Counted from the stretch's first letter, positions 1 through 7,205 are shown. The stretch: 13,660 nt of DNA from Halovenus sp. (GCA_028275145.1 JAQCNG010000207.1:1-13660); one strand, 5' to 3'. Numbers and translations: made by a program. The notes: generated by a model from the sequence alone, not told the origin.

Positions 1-842
1 CCGGCGATTGTGACCGCGCTGTCGAGGAACTCGTCGGCCGAGTGGGGCAGGTTCATCACGATCCGGTCGGCCCAGCCCTCGTAATCGGGGGCCACCTCGC
101 GGGCGTCGCCGTGGATCGCTGTCACGCGCTCGGCGACGCCGTTTCGTCCGGCGTTCTCGCGCAGGTACTCGATGCCAGTCTCGTTGATGTCGGTTGCAAC
201 CACCGTCGCGCCCTCGCGTGCGAGCGGGACAGCAAAGGGGCCGGCGCCGGCGAACATATCGAACGCGTGCTCGTCGGCCTCGGCCTGCCGGGTGACGCGG
301 TGGCGCTCGGTGGCCAGTCGCGGCGAGAAGTACACCGCCGCGAGGTCGACAGCGAACTCACAGCCGTGTTCGCGGTGGCACACCTCGGTGTCCTCACCGA
401 CGAGCAGGTCCCAGTCGCGGACCCGCTCGCGGCCCCGTATCTTCGAGGCGCGGTTGAGCACCGTCTCGACGGGGATATCCGAGGCGACGAGCGCGTCCGC
501 GAGGGCACGGGCGCGCTCGGGGTCGTCCTCGTCGACGACCACCGTCTCGCCGATGCGCTCGTAGGAGGGCGAGAACTCGAGCAGGTCTGCGGGTGTCGTC
601 TGTGTCTCCCGCCGGGGCACCTCGCGGGCGCGGACCTCGTAGCCCGCCTCGCTGGCGGCTACGGGCGCCGACACCGGGATGTAGAGGTGGCCCTCCTCGT
701 GGGTGATATCGTGGCCCCGGTCGAGCAGGTCGGCGTCGGCGAGGCGCTGGCGTGTCTCCTCGCCGGCCGCGCGCTCGACGCGCACACACGGAACGCCGTC
801 GGCGGGGTCGTCTGTCCCGTCCGGGCCGTTTTGCTCGCCCAT
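1..842 (-). CDS. trm5: Trm5-like tRNA (guanine37-N1)-methyltransferase, C-terminus cut by window edge
   Basis: Likely transfers a methyl group from S-adenosylmethionine to N1 of G37 beside the tRNA anticodon, which guards against frameshifting; cytoplasmic. The start ATG is at 840-842 and 280 residues are visible before the frame runs off the left edge. I recall archaeal Trm5 as roughly 330 residues, so part of the C-terminus should lie outside. Residues 17-60 fit the small N-terminal D1 domain. Next come a PSYERIGETVVV stretch (92-103), the ER-DWDLLVG and HREHGCEF region (139-163) and VYFSPRLATERHR (170-182), all typical of the family. The SAM-binding loop is DMFAGAGPFAVPLA (195-208) and the catalytic motif is NLPHSADEFL (264-273). 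It is divergent from the zinc-ribbon gene starting at 964, with 121 bases between; I see no strong TATA box for it. Family assignment is firm. The exact subtype or added wyosine-pathway activity cannot be settled from this. Confidence 0.92.
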   Translation of the reverse strand, partial: MGEQNGPDGTDDPADGVPCVRVERAAGEETRQRLADADLLDRGHDITHEEGHLYIPVSAPVAASEAGYEVRAREVPRRETQTTPADLLEFSPSYERIGETVVVDEDDPERARALADALVASDIPVETVLNRASKIRGRERVRDWDLLVGEDTEVCHREHGCEFAVDLAAVYFSPRLATERHRVTRQAEADEHAFDMFAGAGPFAVPLAREGATVVATDINETGIEYLRENAGRNGVAERVTAIHGDAREVAPDYEGWADRIVMNLPHSADEFLDSAVTIA

Positions 843-963
843 GCCAGCGAGTGGGCGACTGCGAGTGGTAACTCTGACGGGTCGGCCGCGGACGTCGTGA
901 GCTTGACCGTCGGCGGTCGCCGGAGCCGTCGCATCTTTGAGCGTCGGGGCCGTTATTCCGGGC

Positions 964-1662
964 ATGGAGATACCCGGTGAGCGCGAGTGTACGGCCTGCG
1001 GGGCGCGGTGGTCGTACTACGAGACAGGCGAGGTGACCTGTCCCGAGTGTGGGAGCATCCGGAGTGTCGGTGTGGAGGACCCGGCGACCCACACCGCCGG
1101 GCGGGCGAGACTCGACCTCTCGGCCGTCCGCAAGATGGTCGAGCAGCAACCGCTGCGAACGGTCGCCGACGAGGCCGCCGACGTGACCGCCGACTACCTC
1201 AGGACCGCCGGGTTCGTCCACGCCGGCGAGCTACAGCCACTCGACGACACCTACCTCGCCGCCGCGGAGCTCCGCCGGGTCGGGGCCACGCTCGGCCGGG
1301 TCATGGAGACGACCGACGAGGAGGAACTCCATCTGGTGGCGCTGTTGCGCGGGGCAGACACCGGTGGGCGTCCCGGGCCGGCGGAGGTTCCCGAGACACT
1401 CCACCCCGAGCGCGGACTCGGCGTCGCCGCAACCGTCGACGCCTACCTCTCCGACCTCCGGCGAATCCGCGACGGCGAGGACCGGCCCCTCGACCAGGCG
1501 CTCTCGACCATCGGAACCAGACGAAAGCGCATCGAGGCACTCGACGGCGACGTCGACCCCGGCGAGGCCGAACAGCTGGTCCGGGCGGTCCGCGACGTGA
1601 GCGCCTACTGGCGCGAGGGCGAGGAGACTGCGCTGGTCCGGGCAACGGAGCGGTTCGGGTGA
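964..1662 (+). CDS. DUF7117-like protein with N-terminal zinc ribbon
   Basis: A 232-residue haloarchaeal protein of unknown function. The N-terminus holds a C-x2-C...C-x2-C zinc ribbon (Cys9, Cys12, Cys26, Cys29) of TFIIB or rubredoxin-like type. The rest is acidic and predicted mostly helical, with no membrane segment or signal peptide. I chose ATG 964 over an in-frame ATG at 937: from 964 the protein begins MEIPGERECTACG, like remembered haloarchaeal relatives, and the extra nine residues look like non-coding translation. A weak TATA-like ATCTTTGAG (932-940) lies about 28 bases before 964, which suits a leaderless transcript. It diverges from the trm5 gene and converges on glpB, 62 bases apart. 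Family recognition is from memory of similar sequences. A nucleic-acid or protein-binding role is only inferred from the ribbon. Confidence 0.85.
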   Translation: MEIPGERECTACGARWSYYETGEVTCPECGSIRSVGVEDPATHTAGRARLDLSAVRKMVEQQPLRTVADEAADVTADYLRTAGFVHAGELQPLDDTYLAAAELRRVGATLGRVMETTDEEELHLVALLRGADTGGRPGPAEVPETLHPERGLGVAATVDAYLSDLRRIRDGEDRPLDQALSTIGTRRKRIEALDGDVDPGEAEQLVRAVRDVSAYWREGEETALVRATERFG

Positions 1663-1724
1663 GACCGCGGCTATCCGGGCCGTATCAACTCCGGACCAAC
1701 GTCGATGTGCAGGACAGCGCCCAC

Positions 1725-3149
1725 CTACGGCGACGACCACCGACCGGCCGCGCCACCGGTCACGAGCGCGACGCCGTCGGCGGACTGTTCGGCGTCGTAG
1801 TCGAACCCGCCGACAATGCGCCCGGCCGCGCGGAGGTTCTCGTACTCCGGACGACCGGTCGCATCGAGCGGCCGGAGTTCGTCGTCCACGGAGACACCAA
1901 ACCGGCCGAACGCGTGGTCGGCCAGGAGGGTGGGCTCCGTCCACGCGAGTCGGTCGTCGGGGTGGTCGACGTGGCAGTCGAACACCGGTTCGTGGACGCC
2001 GGCGCGGTCGGCGACCAGACCCGGGCCCGAGAGACCGCCCGTCGCGAGCACCACCGACTCGACCGCCCGGTCTCTCCCGGAGAGCGAAACCCGGTCGATG
2101 CGACCGTCGTCCGCCTCGAACCCCTCGAGGGCACCGCTGGTCACCGCGACACCCGCGTCGGCCAGCGCGGCGTGCAGGCGACGCTCCAGTCGGCGGCCGG
2201 GGACGCTCGGCGGACCGACCGGTATCTCGAACACCTCCGCGTAGAGCGCGGACTCGATGTGGTCTCTGACCGTCTGGTAGGCAGTCTCCCCGAGCACCGC
2301 CGGGAACCCCACCCGGCCCTCCAGCGCGAGTTCCGACCGCACCCGCTCGACGAGCGGTTCGCGGGCGGGTCCCTGCTCCTCGTCGGGCGTCAGCGACGAC
2401 GGGGGCTCCTCTTCGACCACGTCGAAATCCGGCGTCCCGACGTCGCCGCTGGGTGCCTCGTCCCCGTCGAGCGCACGGGCGAGCACCGGACCGGCGGGTG
2501 ACTCGGTGACCCTCCCCGGGAACTCGACGGTCACCGCGGTCACCTCGTAGGGCAGGCGCTCGCCGAGTCGGTCGGCGACAAACGCCGCGTCGAGCGCCGG
2601 GGCCTGCTCGAACCCGACCAGCCCCATCGGCTCGTCTCTGCTCGCCAGTCCGGCGGCCATCCAGTCCGGATACCGCGCGGTCGGTCGCACCCGCCCGGTG
2701 TGCGTGGGCACGAGCGCGTTGTGCTCGCTTCTTTCCCCGCTGTAGTCGAGTTCGTCGTCGAACAGTGCGAGCGCCGTCCGCAACCTGTCGCGGCCGAGTC
2801 GGCGGTAGGGGTGGTCCTCGGGCAGCGCGTCGATCGCGTCGAACGGCGTCTCGACCGGTTGCCGGTGCTCTGTGGCCGCCGTGGAGTCGTCGTCGGTCGA
2901 CCGGCCCGGGTAGCCGAGCACGTCGATGGTGCCGGGGTGACGGTCGAACCGGTCGGCGGCGGTGACGAGCAACTCCACCGCCGCCGCCGCGGGGTGCTCG
3001 CGCGCGGCCGAGAGCGCCGCGAAACAGCCAGCCAGTCCGCCGCCGACGACCAGCACGTCCGGCGTGTCGGAGGGGGTCACCGTCTCCGAGGGGTCCCCGA
3101 GAGAGTCCTCACCCGACGGAGACGGCGTGGCGTCGGCCCGCCCGTTCAC
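1725..3149 (-). CDS. glpB: Glycerol-3-phosphate dehydrogenase subunit B (GlpB) homologue
   Basis: FAD/NAD(P)-binding subunit of the anaerobic-type glycerol-3-phosphate dehydrogenase, which works with GlpA. A GTG start at 3147-3149 gives 474 residues; it overlaps the glpA stop by 4 bases (GTGA), so translation is probably coupled. The dinucleotide-binding motif VLVVGGGLAGCFAAL lies at 32-46, after an N-terminal tail of about 30 residues absent from E. coli GlpB. Other family motifs are HPGTIDVLGY (71-80), VGPPSVPGRRL (311-321), VLATGGLSGPGLVADR (367-382), FGVSVDDELRP (417-427) and GGFDYDAEQSADG (447-459). Residues 228-265 are an acidic, Pro-rich insert. The protein ends soon after the last motif, so it looks complete. 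No glpC follows: the next gene lies on the other strand. The identity of the family is firm; the substrate is less certain because its partner GlpA is unusual. Confidence 0.9.
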   Translation of the reverse strand: MNGRADATPSPSGEDSLGDPSETVTPSDTPDVLVVGGGLAGCFAALSAAREHPAAAAVELLVTAADRFDRHPGTIDVLGYPGRSTDDDSTAATEHRQPVETPFDAIDALPEDHPYRRLGRDRLRTALALFDDELDYSGERSEHNALVPTHTGRVRPTARYPDWMAAGLASRDEPMGLVGFEQAPALDAAFVADRLGERLPYEVTAVTVEFPGRVTESPAGPVLARALDGDEAPSGDVGTPDFDVVEEEPPSSLTPDEEQGPAREPLVERVRSELALEGRVGFPAVLGETAYQTVRDHIESALYAEVFEIPVGPPSVPGRRLERRLHAALADAGVAVTSGALEGFEADDGRIDRVSLSGRDRAVESVVLATGGLSGPGLVADRAGVHEPVFDCHVDHPDDRLAWTEPTLLADHAFGRFGVSVDDELRPLDATGRPEYENLRAAGRIVGGFDYDAEQSADGVALVTGGAAGRWSSP

Positions 3150-5056
3150 GGCTCCCACCCCACCCGCGGGCAACAGGTCGGCCGGTCGGCGGGGTCGTGG
3201 GACCCGTCGTCGTACCCGGCGATGTCGGTGTGACCCATCTCGTGGTCGTGGCCGCGGTTCATCACCCCGGCGTGGAGCCGGTAGGTGCGGGCCATCTCGG
3301 TCTGCTGTGGACCGGCAACCGGGCGCTGCCCCTGCCAGCGCTCGTCGAGCAGGGCGGTACAGGCGTTCTCGACCACCTCCCCGTCGTAGGCCGGGTGCAG
3401 TTGCGTGGCGACCTGGTGTCCACACCGGCCACCCTGCGAGCGGCCCGTTGTTGCCGAGGTGCGCACCCGGACACCACCCAGGTCGGCGTCTGCGTTCGTC
3501 TCGTCGTCGAGCGCCGCCGCCACCTCCGAGCGGGTGACCGACTGGCAGGAACAGACCACCGGGTTCTCGCCGTCGGTGTGCAACACGGCGCTGGTCTGGC
3601 TCCCCAGGCGGCGCTTGCTGTGCTCGTAGACCGACTCCGCGAGTCCGAACGTCCCGACTGCCTGCGCGAGGTCGGGGACGTCCTCGCCGCCGGGTAACTG
3701 CAACTCGTCGGTCTGGCAGGCCCGCTGGATGCCAAACTCCCCGCAGACGCGGTCACAGACCCGTTCTGCGACCCACCGGTGTGTGGTGACCGTCCCGCCC
3801 AACACGGTCAACAGCCCCCAGCAGTCCTGCCTGTCGTGGTCGAGCACCGCGAAGTCACGCCCCCTGCCGGGGTCGAACTCCGCTCGGGGGAGTCGGAGCG
3901 CACGCTGTGTCCGCCCGGTTCCCGCCACGAGCCCCGAGAGCGAGTCAGCCACGTTGTCGACGGCCAACGGCGACGGGATGTGCCCGGTGTCGGGTCCGGA
4001 CGGGACGCCGGCGGCGTCGCTCCCGGAACGGTGTTCGGTTGCCAGAAGCGTGTGCTGTCCAACGGGAACGGCGGTGTCGGGGGCCTCGCCGGGAGCGGCG
4101 GGCCGGGTCACCGCCGTCTCGACCGGACGCCCGGCCGCGACGGTCACCGTTTCCTGGCCCTGGGAGACGGGAACCGAACAGTCTGCCAGCCCTGCAACCG
4201 CCGGCGCGTTGTCGCCAGCGGCGTTGACGACGTAGTCGACGTCGAGTCTGTCGACCGTCGGTTCGAGCGACCCGCCCAGGTCCTCGGTCGGGTCGGTGCC
4301 GCCGCCGACTGTACCGGGAACCGATTTCCCCCCGTCCGAGCGAACCGGTTCGTCGCCGTCCTCGCCGGACTCGCCGCCCGCCCCCGGGTCTGCCCCGTCG
4401 GCCCCATCGTCCGGGGGTTCACCGCCGGTGTCGTCCCCGTCCGCGTCGTCGGTCGCGTCTCCGTCCGCGTCGCCGGTCGCATCTCTGCCGTCGGCGTCCA
4501 CCGGGAACGGGGTCTGCTCGACGACAACCGTCTCGACGGCACCGTTCTCGACGACGATGTCGGTCACCTCCGTCCGGGGTCGGATGTCGGCCCCGTACTC
4601 GCGGGCGTCGCGGGCGGCGGCGACCGTCAGCAGGAACGGGTCGATTGCCGCGTCCGGCACCGCGAGCGCGCCATCGACCGCCGGGTCGAGGCCGGGTTCG
4701 CGCTCCGTGGCCGCCTCGGCGGAGAGATGCTGGGCGGCGATGGAGCAGTCCTCGCAGGCCGTCTGCAGTCCGTCGAGGTTGTCGCCGACGACCAGACCAC
4801 CGGTGTCCTCGACGCAGTGGCCCGCAATCTCGAACAGCGTGCGGTTCTCCGCGAGACAGCGCTGCGCGTAGTCGGGGTCCTCGCGGGCGAACTGTGCGCC
4901 ACTGGCGAGCAGACCGCCCATCCGGCCGGTGCGCGGGGCCGCGAGCGGTCCGGGGTCGACGAGTGTGACCTCGAGTCCACGGATGGCGAAGTCCCGTGCG
5001 AGCCCTGTGCCGAGCGGACCGCCGCCGACCACGAGCACGTGTGGCGTGTATCCCAT
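3146..5056 (-). CDS. glpA: Divergent GlpA-like FAD-dependent dehydrogenase with altered [2Fe-2S] domain
   Basis: A 636-residue FAD-dependent oxidoreductase of the GlpA/DAO family with a C-terminal BFD-like [2Fe-2S] domain. The FAD motif VLVVGGGPLGTGLARDF is at 7-23. The HCVEDTGGLVV (80-90) and VPDAAIDPF (133-141) regions match GlpA, and YVVNAAG at 275-281 is the second nucleotide-binding strand. Several usual family motifs are changed: GRMGGLLASGAQ (44-55) where GR-HGLLHSGAR is expected, LRLPRAEF (387-394) where YxGVRPL is expected, and GGTVTTHRW (420-428) where GGK-TTYR is usual. In the [2Fe-2S] domain the ligands are Cys502, Cys504 and Cys545, but the expected third cysteine is Ser540. Residues about 186-269 form an Asp/Gly-rich insert. 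The tail has three closely spaced histidines (603, 605, 609) and a Cys pair (628-629). It has its own TATA and ribosome-binding site. GlpB as downstream partner supports a GlpA-type role; glycerol-3-phosphate as the substrate is uncertain. Confidence 0.85.
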   Translation of the reverse strand: MGYTPHVLVVGGGPLGTGLARDFAIRGLEVTLVDPGPLAAPRTGRMGGLLASGAQFAREDPDYAQRCLAENRTLFEIAGHCVEDTGGLVVGDNLDGLQTACEDCSIAAQHLSAEAATEREPGLDPAVDGALAVPDAAIDPFLLTVAAARDAREYGADIRPRTEVTDIVVENGAVETVVVEQTPFPVDADGRDATGDADGDATDDADGDDTGGEPPDDGADGADPGAGGESGEDGDEPVRSDGGKSVPGTVGGGTDPTEDLGGSLEPTVDRLDVDYVVNAAGDNAPAVAGLADCSVPVSQGQETVTVAAGRPVETAVTRPAAPGEAPDTAVPVGQHTLLATEHRSGSDAAGVPSGPDTGHIPSPLAVDNVADSLSGLVAGTGRTQRALRLPRAEFDPGRGRDFAVLDHDRQDCWGLLTVLGGTVTTHRWVAERVCDRVCGEFGIQRACQTDELQLPGGEDVPDLAQAVGTFGLAESVYEHSKRRLGSQTSAVLHTDGENPVVCSCQSVTRSEVAAALDDETNADADLGGVRVRTSATTGRSQGGRCGHQVATQLHPAYDGEVVENACTALLDERWQGQRPVAGPQQTEMARTYRLHAGVMNRGHDHEMGHTDIAGYDDGSHDPADRPTCCPRVGWEP

Positions 5057-5092
5057 CTACTCCCTCGTGGGACGGCGTGTCACTTATCTCCC
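5057..5092 (-). promoter_or_regulatory. glpAB promoter and ribosome-binding site
   Basis: Read on the minus strand, AGATAAGTG (5082-5090) is a TATA-like box about 30 bases before the glpA start. GAGGGAG (5060-5066) sits just before the ATG and resembles an archaeal Shine-Dalgarno site. So glpAB probably has its own promoter although the small membrane gene ends only 55 bases upstream on the same strand. Assignment is by motif and spacing only. Confidence 0.5.
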
Positions 5093-5111
5093 GCGGTGCG
5101 GGGCGACGAGA

Positions 5112-5435
5112 CTACGCGACCAACTGCGGCCCGCCCAGCAGTCCGACGAGCAACAGCACGAACAGCCCCACCATGACCGCGATGGCGAGCACCCGGGTCC
5201 AGTAGGTGGCCTGCTGGCGCTGGGCGGGTAGCGACTCCGCCAGGCCGTTGAGCGCGAACCCGGTCGCAATCAGGGGGGTGAACAGCCGGAGACCCGAACC
5301 GGCGAGGAGGCTGTACGCGGCCAGCGCGTAGAACAGCGCGGCGGTGCCAAACCAGACCAGATTCTGTGGCCGTCCGTCGGGGTCACGGGACAGGTCCCCG
5401 AAAAATCGGGTCGCGAGGCTCTGGCGGTCACTCAT
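5112..5435 (-). CDS. Small three-helix membrane protein, unknown function
   Basis: A 107-residue protein with a short charged N-terminus and three predicted membrane helices at about 26-46, 49-69 and 82-102. It has no signal peptide, metal site or catalytic motif that I recognise. It is similar in style to lineage-specific haloarchaeal membrane proteins, but I do not recognise the family. It lies 55 bases upstream of glpA on the same strand, so it could be partly co-transcribed with glpAB, although glpA has its own promoter elements. A perfect 5-base hairpin, CACCG-TTT-CGGTG (5464-5476), lies about 30 bases before its start, where a promoter element would sit. The divergent DUF5779-like gene starts 161 bases away. 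A link to the GlpAB flavoprotein, for example as an anchor, is speculation. Confidence 0.7.
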   Translation of the reverse strand: MSDRQSLATRFFGDLSRDPDGRPQNLVWFGTAALFYALAAYSLLAGSGLRLFTPLIATGFALNGLAESLPAQRQQATYWTRVLAIAVMVGLFVLLLVGLLGGPQLVA

Positions 5436-5566
5436 CGTGTGTCCGTTGAGTATCGGAGCAAATCACCGTTTCGGTGCGGCCGTTACCTGTGTCCGGTCCC
5501 GCATCGACAGGACAGACCGGTGGTACGGCTCCCCCGACCGGTCGGCGGCCGGGGGGTCGACCTGAG

Positions 5567-5575
5567 TTTTTTACA
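5567..5575 (+). promoter_or_regulatory. TATA-like box of the DUF5779-like gene
   Basis: TTTTTTACA stands out in GC-rich surroundings and is centred about 26 bases before the ATG at 5597, the spacing of a largely leaderless haloarchaeal transcript. A purine-rich GGTGGAG (5589-5595) directly precedes the start. A perfect 12-base palindrome, CCGACCGGTCGG (5534-5545), lies 21 bases upstream of the box. Confidence 0.6.
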
Positions 5576-5596
5576 CGCCCCGACCAACGGTGGAGT

Positions 5597-5905
5597 ATGG
5601 AGGAGTTCGACGGGCTCGACCTCCAGGCGGTCGAGGACAGACTCGACACCGGGGGTGACGACGCACCGCTCGCCAGCGACCGGGTCGTCCTCGACGTGCT
5701 CGACGGGACAACCCCGCCCGAGGAGTGGATTCAGCTCGTTGCGTCGGGGGCAGTGCTCGTGTTGCACGTCGACGGCGACCTGAACGAACTCGCGGCGGGG
5801 TTCGCCCGCGACATCCGCGACGGGGGCGGCAGTCTGATGCACTTCCGTGGCTTTCTGGTCGTCACGCCCGCCGACGTCGGTATCGACGCCAACCGACTTG
5901 GCTGA
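5597..5905 (+). CDS. DUF5779-like small haloarchaeal protein
   Basis: A 102-residue soluble acidic protein of unknown function that matches my memory of the Halobacteria-specific DUF5779 family. The recognisable core runs from RVVLDVLDG (29-37) through GAVLVLHVDGDLNELAAGF to LMHFRGFLVVTP (80-91) and GIDANRLG at the end. There are no cysteines, membrane helices or signal peptide. The ATG at 5597 is chosen because a strong TATA-like box lies 26 bases before it and the family-like sequence starts there; the upstream in-frame extension to 5474 reads as non-coding. It converges on the phosphatase-fold gene with only 8 bases between their stop codons. The sequence suggests no function. Confidence 0.82.
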   Translation: MEEFDGLDLQAVEDRLDTGGDDAPLASDRVVLDVLDGTTPPEEWIQLVASGAVLVLHVDGDLNELAAGFARDIRDGGGSLMHFRGFLVVTPADVGIDANRLG

Positions 5906-5913
5906 GTCGCCGG

Positions 5914-7167
5914 TCAGTTGACGCTACACTCGAGTTCGAGCCCGATGTGGTCGGAGATGTAGTTCGGCACGTCCGAGGTGGCCCAGAACTCGCGGGTGTT
6001 GGTCTTGCCCCGCCAGAAGTGTCGCCGCCGGATGTGTTCGACCTCGAGCTCGAAGCTGTGCTCGGGCTGGGGCTCCTCGACGAGCACGTAGTCGATACGC
6101 CGGTCGGGCACGTCGGGGTACTCGCAGCGCTTCCCGTGGTCTTCGAGGTAGTTCGGGTTGATCGGGTCTATCTTCGCCCGGTCCATCCCGCCCGGCGGGC
6201 CGTGTTCGAGATAGGTGGTGCCGACCGGCCCGCCGTGTCGCTCCCAGGGGTCGTACAGCGAGCAGGTGCTCTTGAACGCCTCGAACAGTTCCACCTCGGT
6301 CCGGTTGCGCTCTGATATCAGCCGTGGCTGTTCGACGTTCAGGTTGAAATCGCCCGCCACGATGGTGAGATTCTCCGCGCTGCCGGCCCGCTGGACGAAC
6401 CTCGTCAGTTGCTCGAGCTGCTTTGCACGGTACTCCTCGATGCTGTCGGGGTCGGAAAAGGGGATATCGGCGGGGTCGAGATTGAGGTCGCCCCCGTGGA
6501 GCAGGTGGGTTGTGAACACGTCCAGTTTGCCCGGCCCGATGTCCACCTCGATGTGCTGTGCCCCCTTGTTGGCGTAGAAGTCGGCGTCCCGCAGCGAGTT
6601 GCCCCGGTGGTCGAACCCCACCTCCGAGCTGTCGACGATTGGGTTACCGTTCCCGGTGAGCGTGTAGAGACCGCTGTGTTTCGAGGGAAAGTCGATGCGT
6701 TCGAGCGAGGTGGCGCCCGGTCCGGCGTAACTGTCGGTCACACCCTCGACCTGCTCGGCCAGCGCCTCGCGGGTCTCCCGCTGGAACACCTCACACAGCG
6801 CGACGACGTCGTAGTTGCTCTCGGTGAGCGCGCGACAGAGGTCCCGGGTGCGACCATCGAGGTCCGGCATCCGGCCGATTGTTCCCGGCGAGACACTTCC
6901 CAGGGGGCCAAACTCCAGTTCCGGCAACTCGATGCCGTCGAGCAGCCACGTGTTGTAAAACAGAAACGTAAGGTGCTCGTCGCTGCCAAACGGGGAGAGG
7001 ACCGGCACGTCGAGCGAGCGGACATCCCTGGCGGTGCTCGCGGCGGCCTCGTACCAGCGCGAGAGTCCGCTCGCGGCCGTGGCCTCGGCGGTGGTCTCGC
7101 TGTCACCCGCCGGCTCCCGTCCCCCGTCGGTGAGCGGGCGCCCACGGTCCCCCCTGTCCGTGGTCAT
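5914..7167 (-). CDS. Endonuclease/exonuclease/phosphatase-fold hydrolase
   Basis: A 417-residue metal-dependent phosphodiesterase-fold protein (the superfamily of exonuclease III, DNase I and neutral sphingomyelinase). The catalytic set is visible in order: YNTWLL with Asn72, CEVFQ with Glu126, THLLHGGDLN (220-229), AGDFNLN with Asp273 and Asn275, RRIDYVLV with Asp359, and SDHIGLELE with Asp406-His407. Residues 1-35 are polar and probably disordered. There is no signal peptide, which points to an intracellular enzyme. The substrate (phospholipid head group, sugar phosphate or nucleic acid) cannot be told from sequence; the overall pattern is closer to the sphingomyelinase-like branch than to exonuclease III. 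The HTH/zinc-ribbon gene lies upstream on the same strand, 85 bases away, but the gap holds an AT-rich promoter-like patch, so separate transcription is likely. Confidence 0.87.
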   Translation of the reverse strand: MTTDRGDRGRPLTDGGREPAGDSETTAEATAASGLSRWYEAAASTARDVRSLDVPVLSPFGSDEHLTFLFYNTWLLDGIELPELEFGPLGSVSPGTIGRMPDLDGRTRDLCRALTESNYDVVALCEVFQRETREALAEQVEGVTDSYAGPGATSLERIDFPSKHSGLYTLTGNGNPIVDSSEVGFDHRGNSLRDADFYANKGAQHIEVDIGPGKLDVFTTHLLHGGDLNLDPADIPFSDPDSIEEYRAKQLEQLTRFVQRAGSAENLTIVAGDFNLNVEQPRLISERNRTEVELFEAFKSTCSLYDPWERHGGPVGTTYLEHGPPGGMDRAKIDPINPNYLEDHGKRCEYPDVPDRRIDYVLVEEPQPEHSFELEVEHIRRRHFWRGKTNTREFWATSDVPNYISDHIGLELECSVN

Positions 7168-7205
7168 GACGACTCTCTGTCTGGGGGTGTCTCTCCGGGA
7201 CTTCT

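Noticed and set aside
937..963. Upstream in-frame ATG for the DUF7117-like gene
   Set aside because: The nine extra residues do not resemble the family, and the TATA-like element at 932-940 would lie inside the extension.
1663..1724. Terminator between the convergent zinc-ribbon gene and glpB
   Set aside because: No T-run or stable hairpin is visible in these 62 bases.
987..2501. Long plus-strand open frame of 504 codons across the zinc-ribbon gene and part of glpB
   Set aside because: Its translation is Arg- and Gly-rich without any family motif and overlaps two genes with clear motifs. Long chance frames are expected in such GC-rich DNA.
3779..5176. Plus-strand open frame of 465 codons antisense to glpA
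   Set aside because: It lacks recognisable motifs and is fully explained by codon bias of glpA on the other strand.
5464..5476. Hairpin CACCG-TTT-CGGTG before the small membrane gene as a regulator site or terminator
   Set aside because: The stem is only 5 bases, with no T-tract or second copy. It is mentioned in the gene entry but not called.
5534..5545. Palindrome CCGACCGGTCGG upstream of the DUF5779-like gene as an operator
   Set aside because: It is perfect but short and GC-rich, so it is likely by chance here; there is no second copy to support a binding site.
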